Assembly: GCF_016808335.1 (NCBI RefSeq)
Contig: NC_053150.1
Location: 41,071,607 to 41,135,606, forward strand
DNA: 64,000 nt
Direction: 5' to 3'
Origin: Panicum virgatum
Lineage: Eukaryota > Streptophyta > Magnoliopsida > Poales > Poaceae
The notes below the pieces were generated by a model. It saw only the letters and a program-made list of their open reading frames with translations, was not told the origin of the DNA and ran no database searches. The translations under genes and the position numbers were made by a program. This document shows positions 12,405 through 24,319 of this stretch, one piece after another. The first letter of the stretch is position 1. Every line of letters starts with the position of its first letter.

Positions 12405-12700
12405 CCCTAAAACCTTCGCGCAGCTTCAATCAGCATGTGCAAGGTGGGGGGAGATGTTTTTCTCAAGAAAAACATGCCCATGCCACTTAAAGCATGCGAT
12501 CAATTGTTCAAATCCAAAACACCAAAAACCTTCGTGCAGCTTCAATCAGCACGTGCAAGGTGGGGGGAGACGTTTTTCTCAAGAAAAATTACCCGTGCCA
12601 CTTAAAGCATGCTGACTTCCACAGCTTCGACCACCATGTGCAAGGTGGGGGAGACGTTTTTCCCTCAGAAATAATCTGCACATGCCGTCTAAAGTATATG
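12405..12700 (+). repeat. Tandem repeat block 2 (about 120-bp unit)
   Basis: Three diverged copies of a unit with the words cagcttcaatcagca, gtgcaaggtgggg, gacgtttttctcaag and ccacttaaagcatg, starting near 12411, 12529 and 12620. It lies between block 1 and the antisense ORF. Function unknown. Confidence 0.75.
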
Positions 12701-13289
12701 GTTACGAATCCAAAACAACCTTCGTCCATCCTTAACCACCACGAGACCTCGGGGGAGAAATTTTTTCAAAGCCCAGCAGCTGAAGCCAGCAAAACAGTCA
12801 CCATGCACAAAAGCAAAGTGCAGAAAACGGCGAAAAAGAAGACACCAGCAAAAACACGGCAATTATTTACATAGGATCAATATTATCCTCCCTAACAAAG
12901 ATATCGTTTGTCACAGTTCAAATGCTTCTAGCACCGCTAGCGTTCAAAAATTCAGCGATACTCGCACCCAGATTAGCGAAGCTGAAATGCTCCCAATCTG
13001 TCCAGAGCGCAGCAACACCATCACGTCCGACTCGAAGCGACGCCACAAAAATTGTTTGACCTGCCGGCACAACAGCCTGGCCAGGGTGGGAATATTTACA
13101 TCAGAATTCAAGCCACAAAATATCAAGTTTATTTCGCAAAGGTTGCATTCCTAGACCTTCGGGTTGCCATCTTCTTCATCATCGCTTCCAGCATGACCCG
13201 AAGTCCCGGTGATCTCTCCAGGCTCAAAACCCTCGTCGACGACACCCTTTGCAGCCTCGCGAGCCCGCTTAGACTGCAGCACAGAGCAG

Positions 13290-16278
13290 TCAGGAAAAAA
13301 TCAAATGCAAAAAGAAAATAAACCCAAAGGATAAGGACTTAACCTCCTCAAGGCGCTGGTGCGCTATGTCACGAAGAACTTGACGACCAGAGGTCAACCA
13401 GAACTTTCGTAGGAAAGACTTCTTTACAGATTGAACCCTGCTTGAACAAGCCCCCAACTCCGAAGATCCCGGCAATTGATACCCAGGAGTGACAATCTTG
13501 CTTAGATCTGGACAACCTTCGTGCTCTAGCAAAGCAAAAGCATTCTCACAGGAGATGACCGCTGAGTTATCTGAAATATCAGTCAAGATGTTCCCCAAGA
13601 TGGCGAACTCTCTTAGCATCCAGTCAAGAAGCCCATTCAAGCCTAGACCGTCGGACCTCACCAAGGGCTCAGGCTTAGCCCCAAAGGTTGCGAGTGCTCC
13701 TCTGTAGGCTTCGTAGATCTCAGAGCTTTTCTGGACAATCTCATCATTAGCTTCGGCAAGCAGCTGTGTGTTTTCCCGGGCCTCCTCTTCCAACCTCTCA
13801 ATAATCTTGTCCTTCTTGGCACAATCACCCGAGAGCTGAACAGCAAGACTCTCCGCCTTCCTAGCCTTGTCAACGCTCTTCTCAATCTCTTGCCTCAGAC
13901 CTTCGATGGTGGCCTCCTTCGAGTCCAGTTCTTTTTGCATCTCGTTAACAACAATATCATGGCGACGGGCCCTATCCTCCAGTTCTTCGTTCCGTTTCTT
14001 TTGGGATTCGTCGAGAGTCTGAAGCAAGGACATTTCCTTCTTCAGCCTCTCATTCTCTTTAGCCAAACGAAGCCTCTCTGCAGAGTCTTCGAGCATCCTG
14101 TCAGACTCCACCTTCGCCCTCTTCAAGAGCACTCTCCCAGCAAGGAAGGCCTTTGCATTCATGGCCACAACCACGCAGCCAAGATCCCCAGTCCCATAAG
14201 CTTCGAGCTCACTTTTAAAACCTGCACAAGCCATAGCTGTTAAGCAAACCAATAGTGTGCAAACCACTAAAATAAATAAAAGTACCTTCAACATCAAAAA
14301 GTTCCTTCTCCAGTTGACACTCCTCAACAGCCGAAGAAGTCCCGTGCGAAGGTAGAGGAACCCTCATGGGTCCAAACTCGATCATATGACTCAGCTCTGC
14401 CATCATCGTAGCAACATCTACTTCATGAATCCAAGGAAGATAATGGTCAATATTTGGCCCCTGAAAGTTAAGAGAACAAGGTAGAAGAATCCCACCTAGT
14501 TCGTTGAAGCGCTCGTGACCACCCTCGCGAGCGTCGTCCCCCATCAGAACCTCCGCCGCCTTCACCGAGTCTTCTCGGGCCTCGGTACCAATTGCACCAG
14601 CACCTTCGTTATCAACGATTCCCAAGGCCCTCGAAGGCTGAATGCTTGGGGTCGCAACATCTGTGCTGGTAGCCTTCGCAACATTCTTCGCCGGAGCTAA
14701 AGTTGGTGGTGTCGGCAAGACGGGGTCGATGGTAGTACCCTCGTCGTCCAGATCAAGCAAACTAACACTTCGAAGCCCAACGCCTCTCGACGGGTTGAGC
14801 TTGACAACCACATCCCCGACGTTGTCCGGTCCTGAAAGAAGGGATCCAAACTGATTAAGATAAAGCTCCATCGACTCCCCTCAGAGGGGGGAGTAGCTTA
14901 TTGTCTCCTCTAGCTCCCACATAAAGGACTCACTACACATCTCCCTAGGGGGGACATCACGAAGGTATTGAACCAAGCGATTACCTTTCTTAGTTGAAGG
15001 CACCTTCGGAGGTGGACGAGGCGGCTTCGAAGATGAGACCTTTAGGTCAGCCTTTGAGGCCTCAGCATCCGCAGAAGAAACTTTCCTCTTCTTGGCGGCA
15101 GGATCTTCGCTTGAGGTGCCTTTGCTTCTCTTTTCCGGTTTCTTGGGCTCCACCCGGTCAGGGTACTTCACTCCCATAACCGCAAAAGAACGGTTCACCC
15201 GAGAACCACTAGAGCAGCAGGCAAGTAAAGATTCATGCTCTTTCGACAGATAGGGCCCCGCCAGTTCCATCACCCTCTCCTCGACCTCGGCAATGATGGC
15301 CTTGTCACTCTTGCCAGGCGGCTTAACAAGCGCAAGCTTCAGAAAGGGAACACTTTCCTTCAAAGTGCGAACCTTAACCCTCGCAAGCGGATTTGGGTCC
15401 CAGCCGGCAGACAAGGGCCATATATTTGCACAAATAAACTCTTCAATCAGGTCCCTCCCTCCAATCAACCCAACCGCCATCCCAAATGCTTCCACACAAT
15501 CTTTGTAGCCAGCCCCGGACCTCCGGAAATCGGCCTGGCTAATGTGTTCGACTGGAAGAACCTTCGATGCCAGAGGATAAGAAACCGCGGCCGAATCGTC
15601 GGCACTCGGAAAACCAATTTTGGCATAAAATCAAAATTCGGTCCAGTCATCGTCCCATCGATTCTTCTGGGAATATGAGAGCTCCACCCGCTCGATCTTT
15701 TGAGACTTATTGGGCCTTCGGGGAACGAAGGTGCAGCAGCCGCTCTGAGCGCTAAAAACCTCATCTTCGTCCGCAAATCACACCTTGCGGCCTTGTGGGT
15801 GAAGCTCGTACAAACGACAGAAGGCATCAACCGAGACAGGCCCCCCGAAGGTCTTGACAGCCCAGAAGAACTTCGAAAGCATAACGAAAGCATTCGGTGT
15901 CAACTGATGAATCTTCACTTTGAACTTGGCAAGAATTTCTGGAACCACCGGGTCAAGGGGAAACCGAAGCCCAGCGACAAAAAAGTCGCGAAACACCACA
16001 CACTCCCCATCCTCGGGGGTGGGTGTTTCCTCCCCCTGTGGCGGGCGGCAGACACCCGCTGGAAAATACCCCTTCTTGACATACGACTCAATCAGAGCCA
16101 TGGACATGACCGAAGGTCCGAACCTGAGGGTTGGGGCAGGTTTCTCTTTCTTCATCAATTTAGATGGATCTGCGTCCACGTTCGATAAAGATTCTTCCCC
16201 CTCCGAAAGTTGCTCCGCCTCTTCGGGTGAAGCAGCACCTTCGGTAATGTCTTTAGCAGTAATCTTAACCCTGGCCAT
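13290..16278 (-). pseudogene. Antisense accessory ORF with 'putative gypsy type transposon' domain
   Basis: Starts at 16278 (MARVKITAKDITEGA) and reads opposite to gag-pol. The first segment (16278-15778) carries the Transposase_28/PF04195-like region, with ESYVKKGYFPAGVC and VPEILAKFKVKIHQLTPNAF. It continues about 15735-15560 (KNRWDDDWTEF, then a stop where relatives have Trp). Further open pieces are at 15495-14881, 14871-14215 and 14327-13290. The last is a long coiled coil (RLRLAKENERLKKEMSLLQ and onward) and a C-terminal helical part. Known Grande-type elements have an antisense ORF in the same position. Its role is unknown. Frame changes and a stop make this copy a pseudogene; some breaks might be introns. 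Confidence 0.75.
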
Positions 16279-16687
16279 TCCTGCGAGAGTATACAACACC
16301 CGTAGAACTAGTAAAAAAACTTACAAACTGTGCAGATGATGCGAAGATCTCCCGTTCGCGGAGCACAAAGCCAAGCTGCAGAAGCAAAAAGCTCGAAGCT
16401 CCTGGCGAATCACAACGCCCCACGTGGCAAGCTCCACAAACCGGCAGAACTTCGCTACAAACAGGAGGCGTGAGAGTGACGCCTCACCCCCCCCCCACCT
16501 TATATAGGGGGGTGAAAGTGATAGTAACGGCAACGGTAAAATCGAGGAGAATACCAAACGTCATCCAACTAAAAATCGACACGTATACAAAAATTACCTT
16601 CGGCTCGTCCCAACCTCCGATGGAGGGAGACGTTTTTTGGTTGCAGGTGATAGATGATTCGAGGGTTCGGCCCGTCGGAGTCGGCCC

Positions 16688-16705
16688 TCGCCCGTGAGGG
16701 GCTAC
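16688..16705 (+). other. Polypurine tract region
   Basis: Sequence ctcgcccgtgaggggctac immediately precedes the 3' LTR, where the plus-strand primer should lie. The purine run gaggggc is short and interrupted. Assigned by position. Confidence 0.5.
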
Positions 16706-17314
16706 TGTTGGGGATCATCACCTCATAAACCGGAGGTTGGCCAAGATCGCAGGACGGGAGCCGAAGGTACTGGCAGACGCCGGTGCCCGGAGGTTGACCT
16801 ACCGACCGAAGGTCAAGTAATGCGGCCGAAGGTCTTCGGATGAAGCCGAAGGCACTGGCAGACGCCGGTGCCCAGAGGTTGACCTACCGACCGAAGGTCA
16901 AGTAATGCGGCCGAAGGTCTTCAGATGAAGCCGAAGGTACTGGCAGTCGTTGGTGCCTGGAGGTTGACCTACCAACCGAAGGTTCGGAGATTCTCAAAGA
17001 ATCAAGAGGGCACGCGAAGGTCCGGCGCAGATCCGAAGGTTGCAGAGGACCTTCGGGATAGAGTCCCGAGCATGAATCGGATAGAGTAGACAATTTGTAC
17101 GTTCCAACCTGTAAAATGATCTACGGCTCAGAATAAAATATTCTGGATAGGTAGGGGCATTAAGGTCATTATGTAATAAAGGTTGGGGGTATAAATACCC
17201 CCAACCAACCTGTACTCGACACGTGTTTACATAAGGGCGAAACTCTGCTGTTCTGCTCAGTGCCATCTTTGTGTATGCATTTTGCTTGGGTTGTAAAGAA
17301 GCAAAAACCCAACA
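16706..17314 (+). repeat. 3' LTR of Tat/Grande element
   Basis: A 609-bp LTR, about 106 bp longer than the 5' copy. The extra length comes from more copies of the internal 84-bp unit, which starts near 16760, 16844 and 16928. The rest aligns with many substitutions, consistent with an old insertion. Confidence 0.92.
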
Positions 17315-19860
17315 ATCGCTGGAATTTCGCTGAAGGCATTAAAAAACTATCCAGCTGGTCCTTGAATTCTCCTGTACATTCCAAGCCGTCGTTTCCATCG
17401 CCGTTTCACGCGGACTGATGTGTGTGCCGGGCTAGACGAGGACAAAGACATTTGCTCCTCTCAGACAGAACATCTCCCAAATAAAAAGAAAATGGCAAAA
17501 GTCAGTTGATTGGACAATGGGCATGGATTAGTCACATGGTAATTGCGTTTAGCCTGAAGATCACACACGATCACGCATGGCCGGCATTTCTTGCACGGGA
17601 AAACTGGCGATGGGATTTTTTCTGCCAGGCCGGTCACCTAAAAACTGCCAGAATTTTTTCTGCTGACCAGTACAGTGGCGATGGGATTCAAGGATCTCTC
17701 GTTCTCTCTGCGGCTCCGTGTGATGGGCTCACGCAACGCACATGTCATGGCCGGCTTGGCCGACTGCACGAGTAACCGCCAACCGCGAACCAGCACAAAG
17801 ACTCTCTAGTCTCTCCAATCCGGCTGGAGAGCTGGCCGCGACATGTGGGTGGTATGGCGATCGACTAGACCCCTTCTGAGCTGCTCAAGAGTTCTGCTAG
17901 TGCTAGATTTCGGGAGTGTTCGCCTGTTCGGTCAAGATGCGGCTCCGTGCCATCAACAGCATAATGACTCGATAGGGTGATGGGGCGCCATGGGCCATGG
18001 CATGAGGATTTTTTTTTTTTTTTGCTTCGTCAGGAGTGCGTTGTGCTGTCAGGCGCCTGAAGCTAGAGCAGGCACAGGATGGGTGTTTCGACGCCAAAAT
18101 TCTGCGGCCGAATCGCTCCAGCTATGCAGTTTTTTTTTTTACCACACGCTCGAGCAATACAGGTACAGACAATTAAGATCATGGTCTGCAGTCTCTTGCT
18201 GCGAACCTAACTGAATTTCATAGTTGGTGCTGGTTAGGGGTTACTGATAAATACAAGTGGCCATGACTTTTGACGGTGAAAAATTCTGTTGGGGGTTGAT
18301 CGGATCTGCCATAAAGTTGTGCCCATGATGTCACAAGGCCCCTGCATATTTATTAGCTTATTTAGTTTAGAATGGTCAAAGAATTTTTGAAATGAAAAAC
18401 TGTCTCTTTTCTCTCTCCTTTTATCCATTTGCATTTCCAGCTAGGGAATAAAGTATGAAGTGCCTGAAGCATGTAGAGGGATAAACAACGGAAGGTGAAA
18501 GAGGATGTTGACCATGAGAAAGAGATGACTAGAAATAGGCCTGCCAAACCCGGGACCTTAGCATTTCTTCCATACTTGTGCTTTCCGAGGTCCACTGAGG
18601 CCGGCCACAGGTTACTGATCGATACCACCATGTCTTTCCCATGAGCACTTGGTCAGCTCCTGTTGAACAGCACTAGGAGAAAAAGCTCGCCATGATCCCA
18701 CGCAAAGACTACCAAACTGGCGCACCTTTTATTTATTTTTCTCCATGGTTTCCTTGTATCCCCGTCGCTGCTGTGTCAAATCAATTTTTTTAAGAAAAAA
18801 GATGGGCAGGTCAACCATTTACTATATCAGAGACCAGACCTTAAGCCAGTCGTCACGTTCAGAAATGAGCTGCTTTCAGACATCACTTCACTGGAGCTGG
18901 AAGTGACAACAACCGAAAAGCATACGAATTTACGATCGACCAGAAAGGCCGATGCTGCAACGCATGCATTCAGCTGCATAGCTAATGTTTGCTTGAGCTG
19001 CAGTAATCGGTCTCGCAGGCTTGCTTGAAAGAACAGTCGCCCAATCGTGAAATTCTGCATCAACTTTGACATCTGAAAAGTTCTGAATCGAGTAGCAACG
19101 CCTTTCCGTTTTGCGTCTCGGCAAGGCACGGCACGGGCCGACCCCGGTAACCCGGGTGCGTGGCGGCACTCAAGGTTTGACCACGCCAGTCAAGGCTGAG
19201 CCAGTGGCCGGATCTGTGGGATCGGCAGCTCGTAATCTTCAGCTCTGCACGCCGAGTCAGTTCGTGCTCTTGGCGTTCAGAGCTCTGCTGCCGGGTTTGG
19301 ACATCCCGGGCTGCAGAACCTTTTGTTCAGTTAACAACGGTTCTGATTTCCTTTTTTTATGTCAGTGTGTGTGTGTCTCCCGAGTCCCAACCATGGAAAC
19401 CTTTCGCCGTGTACCTCGGCACGAGACCGACGGCGACGTCGTCCCTGTACCGTGCTGCGCCACACGAAGTCAAACCAAACCCCCCGCCCAAACCTGACAA
19501 GTGTTACGATGGTCCGCACGGCACGCACGGACGGGCTCGTTCGATCGGGTGGTTCAGAGTTGGGTGCCGCCGCCGGTACGGTGCACGTCAGAGCTCTGGG
19601 GTCCCGGCGACCTGGCACCGGAGGTCGACAAGGCAAGTAAACCCCGGTGAGATGGCGCCAAGGTCGCCACGACACGAGTGCGGTCACCCGCGAGCCGCGA
19701 CAGACAAGGGGAAGCGGCCGGTGGCGGCCAGCGCGAGCCGCGAGCGGAGCCAGGGAGCAGCGGGCGGAGGAGGACAGGACAGGCGGTGGAGACGAGAGCA
19801 CAGCAGCTGCCGGCTCGGGATCCCTGTTTCTCACTGCAACCTCGGTCAGCTGCTGCGCGC
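17315..19860. other. Intergenic region upstream of the WRI1-like gene
   Basis: No conserved protein domain, tRNA or bounded transposon is visible on either strand. T-homopolymers occur near 18009 and 18130. GC content rises from about 19130 toward the gene, which produces long overlapping open frames with no recognisable content. The proximal part is probably the promoter of the gene at 19997. Confidence 0.5.
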
Positions 19861-19861
19861 C

Positions 19862-19869
19862 TTTAAAAA
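19862..19869 (+). promoter_or_regulatory. Candidate TATA box of the WRI1-like gene
   Basis: tttaaaaa lies about 130 bp upstream of the ATG in otherwise GC-rich DNA. Spacing suits a TATA box with a leader of about 100 nt. Confidence 0.45.
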
Positions 19870-19996
19870 CCCCTCGGGCTTCCACCTTTGGGCAGCTAGC
19901 TAGCGCCGGCCTCACCTCGCGACAGGCCGGCCACCCCGCGCGGCGGCGACAGCCGACACCTCTCTCGCTCCCTCCGTCTCCGTTCCGCGAACCGCG

Positions 19997-20379
19997 ATGG
20001 CCAAGCCCCGGGGGAGCGCCGCCACGGACGGGGAGCCGGCGCCGAAGCGGGCGCGGAGGAAGAGCGGGCCGCGGGAGAGCCCCTCGCGGCGCAGCTCCGC
20101 GTACCGCGGCGTCACACGGTAAGCAAACCACGCGCCGGCCCCGCTCCGCTCTGCTCTGCTCTCCGGTGCACTTTCCCAGCTTGCCTGGCGGGCGGCGCGG
20201 CTCACCGTCACCGATCGGCGCAGGCACCGGTGGACGGGGCGGTTCGAGGCGCACCTCTGGGACAAGGACGCCCGCGGCGGGCCGCGGGGGAAGAAGGGCA
20301 AGCAAGGTTGGTGCCGGACCCGCTGATCCCTTCGCGATTTCCTCTTCCTGTGTTCTTCCTGTTCTGCTCGAGGCGACTC

Positions 20380-20438
<59 letters not shown>

Positions 20439-22347
20439 TCCGCATGGCGTCACTCGGTGCTTGCTTCTTCCGCGCGTCGGTCCGAGCAGTTTATCTCGGT
20501 AAGCAACCTCCTCGATCCTAACCCGAAACGGCCGGCGCTTCTCGTGCCGTCGGGGCCGGTCCTCATCTAACATTTCGTGCGTGTTCCCCGGCGGCGTTCG
20601 CAGGCGCGTACGACGACGAGGACGCGGCGGCGCGCGCGCACGACTTGGCGGCGCTCAAGTACTGGGGCCCCGGCACCGTCCTCAACTTCCCGGTACGCGG
20701 GCGACCCGCCGTCTCGATCGATTTCAGAAACCACAGAGAACGCAAGGTCGCCGCCGCCGAATCGGGCTAGCTCTGATCGAATCCTGAAACCGGCCGCGCG
20801 CCGGACATTGCCCTGCAGCTTTCCGGCTACGACGAGGAGCTCAGGGAGATGGAGGGGCAGCCGCGGGAGGAGTACATCGGGGCGCTGCGCCGCCGGAGCA
20901 GCGGGTTCTCCAGAGGGGTCTCCAAGTACAGAGGCGTCGCGAGGTACCAAGCGCCGCCGCCGCCGCCGCCGCCATTGGCAATGCTTCGAGACCGTGCTGG
21001 TCGCTCAACTGACACGTTCTCAGAGCTGACACGTTCCTGGTCTTGCCCCGCAGGCATCACCACAACGGGAGGTGGGAGGCGAGGATCGGGCGCGTGCTGG
21101 GCAACAAGTACCTGTACCTGGGCACGTACGGTGAGCACGCGTTTCTTCCCTGACGAGAAAATATTCCCGTAGTGTGAGTCAGCATGGGTTATCCAAAAAG
21201 GCAGCCGGCTGGTGTCGTTACTGGATAGGTGGCTTTCATGATTTCAGAAATAAACGGGTTTTGTTTCTGATAAGAGAGGGGGATAATGCATAAAGAACTT
21301 AAGATGCAGAGATGCTCCTTCCACGCATTCTGAAACTTTGCTGATGTGTTTGCCTGCTCGTTTTTAGTAGCTGGGTATACTGAAGTCAAAAGGTACGATC
21401 TTGAAGAGGACGTGTCAAGAATAAGCACAATGTTAAAGTCTGAAACTGGTCTAAAGTGAATTGGATGGCTCACTTTAGTCACTATAAACTAGCCATTACA
21501 GTTTTCAGCTGCATCTGAACTTCGAAGTGTTGAGATTTTGTGAAGAATCAGGACATTATATTATATCACGGCTTAATTACTCCCATTTGCACGATTGTAT
21601 TGTACATGGCCAGCAACGCAAGAGGAGGCGGCGGTGGCGTACGACATCGCGGCGATCGAGCACCGGGGGCTCAACGCCGTCACCAACTTCGACATCGGCC
21701 ACTACGTCAGCCACTGGCAGCGGCACCGCCACGGCCACGGCGGCGGCAGCCTCGGCGCGACGGACGCCGCCCCGGTCGTCCCGTTCCAGCTCCCGCCCCC
21801 GGACGACGACTCGCCCGAGCGCCCCGCCGCCGCCGAACTCGACGAGACCACGGGCGCCGCGGGGTTCCACGATGGCGACGACCACCCGCAGCGCCAAACC
21901 GCCGCGTGTCCCTTTCTCGGCGACGGCGCGCAGCTTGTTGCTGACCGAGCGGGACCGCCGGCTCGTCACGCCGCACCCACACCGTCGGCGCTCGACCTGC
22001 TGCTGCAGTGGCCCAAGTTCAAGGAGATGATGGAGCAGGTTTCAGCTGCGGCGATGGTGGAGGCGGGCAGCAACAGCAGCAGCTCTGCTGCGGCGTCGTC
22101 GGCGTCGTCTTCGGCTTCGCCGCAGCCGCCGTTGTCGCCGCAGCGGCAGCCTGAGATCAGAGGCGGCACGGCGGCTCCGTGCGGCTTCCCAGACGACGTC
22201 CAGACGTTCTTCGACTTGGAGAACGAAGACGCCATGGGCTTCACCTTCGCAGAGGTTGACACGTTCCTGTTCGGGGACCTCGGCGAGTACGCGGCGCCCA
22301 TGTTCCAGTACCGCGACCTGGACGTTTGGTCTGCACTGGACGGCTAG
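19997..22347 (+). CDS. WRINKLED1-like double-AP2 transcription factor
   Basis: Seven exons (19997-20118, 20224-20306, 20490-20498, 20604-20692, 20819-20943, 21054-21130, 21614-22347) encode 412 residues, and every junction keeps frame. The two AP2 domains bind DNA. AP2-1 runs from [20 protein letters not shown] to [16 protein letters not shown]2-2 runs from [20 protein letters not shown] to [16 protein letters not shown]. Exon 3 is the 9-nt microexon TTTATCTCG, completing V-Y-L in AP2-1, the motif known to matter for WRI1 function. The N terminus is basic (PKRARRKSG), a likely nuclear signal. The C terminus is acidic with Ser, Pro and Gln runs, a likely activation region. WRI1-class proteins turn on glycolysis and fatty-acid synthesis genes in plastid-bound carbon flow; WRI3/WRI4-type members act in cutin supply. 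Which paralogue this is cannot be decided by eye. Confidence 0.9.
20381..20437. repeat. (CT)n microsatellite
   Basis: An uninterrupted CT run of about 27 units in intron 2 of the WRI1-like gene, just before the microexon. It generates false open frames rich in Arg-Glu or Leu-Ser on the two strands. Confidence 0.95.
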
Positions 22348-22687
22348 CGTTAATACACCTTTTTATTTTCTTTTATAAAGATACTTATGCTCATAATATA
22401 GGATGAGAAAGGGTACTACCAGGTGTTTTGCCTTGCAAGAGATCAAGAGTAGGGAATAGTTCCTTGTACTTACTCTTCAAATTTTGCTCCAAATAGCTAA
22501 AATAGGGAAATACGCTTATTTTTTCCAAAAAAAATCTCGAGGTGTTGAAATTCGCATAAAGAAATTATAAATTCTTGAAATTAATATGACATACATTTTT
22601 GTATTGTTCAAACACTTTTTCCATCACACCTCTTATGTAGCAATCCCGTAAAATTTGTTTTCAGATGAGTATCACGGTGGACACTTA

Positions 22688-23353
22688 GAGCAACTCCAGT
22701 AAGGCCTCTATTTGAGCCCCTACTCCAAATTTAGATGGTGAAGTGTAAAAATCTAACTACAGCAGACCCTCTGTTTGAGCCCCTAAAATAAGGAGGCCTC
22801 CAAATCTCTCACTCCACCCTCTAGACCTGGGGGGTCTCTAGGGAGCCCTCCATCTGTGGGCCCCACCCACAATTGCCTCTACTCCCTCCCTGCAGGCGCG
22901 AGCTTCGCTCCTGTCCGGCGCCTCCTCTGCCCGCCGGCCGCCGTCGCATCCCCACGTGTGCGCGCGCGCCGGCCGCCGCTGCATCCCCGCACACGCCGGC
23001 CGCCGCCGCATCCCCGCGTGAGCGCGTGCTGGCCGCCCCCACGGCCCGTGTTGCTGCTGCCGCCTGCTACTGCATCCGTGCATGATGCTGCTGCCGCCTG
23101 CCGCCACCGTTGTTGCCTGCCGCCGCCCCAAGCGTGCTGCTGCCTCTGATTGGATCGAGCAGGGTATAGGGAAAGAGGAGGAAGAAAGAAAATAGACACT
23201 GGCGTGTGGATCTCATTTGTCATAGTAAAAGAAGGGGCTGCAAGTAAATGCTACTGCTGGAGTTGGACACAAAATTATAGCCCCAGAAAGTTGGAGCCAA
23301 CCCCTACTTAAGAAAGTAGGGGCTTAAAATAGGGACTATTGCTGGAGATGCTC
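22688..23353. mobile_element. Tourist/PIF-Harbinger-like MITE with GC-rich interior
   Basis: A 666-bp element with imperfect inverted termini of about 40 bp: GAGCAACTCCAGTAAGGCC at the left and the complement of GAGCATCTCCAGCAATAGTC at the right. TTA flanks both ends (22685-22687 and 23354-23356), the 3-bp target duplication expected for PIF/Harbinger. The interior at 22890-23150 is strongly GC-rich with a repeated ggccgccgc-catccccg motif, unlike the AT-rich arms. It begins about 340 bp after the stop codon of the WRI1-like gene. Confidence 0.8.
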
Positions 23354-23356
23354 TTA

Positions 23357-24319
23357 GAGGTTAGGGCACATGATTACTATGTGCGTTTTGGCGATCTTGG
23401 AAGGGATGGTACCATGGGACTTCCTTCATTCCAAATTGCTATATACATACTTTTTTTGTGTATTACTATGCATCTAGAAAAACCAAAATGTTCTATAATT
23501 TGAAATGGATGTAGTAGGCGTTAGAGATAGGGGGATGCCACGACCATAAATGCTATATGCAATATATTGACAAGGGAGTGAATCATTGAGAGTCAGACAT
23601 TAGCATAAGGGGAAAAAGGAACAATCAAATTTTGATTAAATGGAAGACATTTACCAACCAATAAGATGACAAAAACAGAAATCTGGGATAAATAATCACC
23701 TATTTTTCATTTCATCAAAGTACATATTATCCCATATTGTTTTCAGTTTTTGTCGAACTTGAACATAGAAGTCTTTTTTATGCCATTAATTTTCAGCTTG
23801 TATGACTTTTATATGAACAAGTAACTCAACATTTAGAAATGAATCGACCTTCATATCTGTAAATTCTAACACTATTCTGGCGGTCATCCCTAAATTCTAA
23901 CACTATTCTGGCGGTCAAAGTACATATTATCCCTAAAATTTAACACTATTCTCTCCCAGTTTGGCCTACACGTAGACGATGTAGGTAAAATGGTAAATTA
24001 ACCATCCTCGTCGTTACCCGAGAGCGGCAAACCGCAAACCCCGAAGGCCTAGCTTTTTAAAGGAGGCCGAGGCCTTATTTGGGCCGCTTCAGCCCATCGC
24101 TGCACACCCCAAATTTGCCCAAAACAAGCCCATAAACGAAGGAAACCGACCGACCCCCGCAACCGCCGCATTTCCACTCCCTTCTTCCCGCCTTCCTCTT
24201 CATCTACCACGCTCCCCTCGCCGCTCCCCTCCGCAACTGCTCCAAAGTTTTCCAACCCCCGCCGCGGAACGGGACCCAAAGCCCTAACCGCCTCGCCCCC
24301 CTTCGCCGTCGCGGCGGAA
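23357..24319. other. Intergenic region before the SET-domain gene
   Basis: AT-rich until about 24000, then GC-rich up to the start codon at 24320. The words attctaacactattctggcg and caaagtacatattatcc each occur twice between 23717 and 23935, a small local duplication. No gene recognised. Confidence 0.5.

Larger units (their letters stand above)
5524..17314 (+). mobile_element. Decayed Ty3/Gypsy LTR retrotransposon, Tat/Grande type
   Basis: An 11.8-kb element bounded by direct LTRs (5524-6026 and 16706-17314) that begin TGTTGGGG and end AACA. Flanking pentamers are ATCAC (5519-5523) and ATCGC (17315-17319), a target duplication with one change. Order on + is gag, protease, reverse transcriptase, RNase H, a second archaeal-type RNase H, then integrase. 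RT before integrase makes it Ty3/Gypsy. The double RNase H, the long 3' region with tandem repeats and the antisense ORF are features of the Tat lineage (Grande, RIRE2 and relatives). Many nonsense codons and frameshifts show that it is inactive and old. It lies between the GTD-binding gene and the WRI1-like gene. Confidence 0.93.

Noticed and set aside
11985..12700. Regularly spaced direct repeats that could suggest a CRISPR array
   Set aside because: Plant nuclear DNA; repeats are long, diverged and without unique uniform spacers; they belong to a Tat-lineage element.
19331..20305. 324-codon minus-strand open frame over the WRI1-like promoter and first exons
   Set aside because: It is antisense to confirmed AP2 exons, Pro/Arg-rich and low in complexity; a shadow of GC-rich coding sequence.
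19912..20573. Minus-strand frames with a run of Arg-Glu
   Set aside because: Translation of the (CT)n microsatellite, not a protein.
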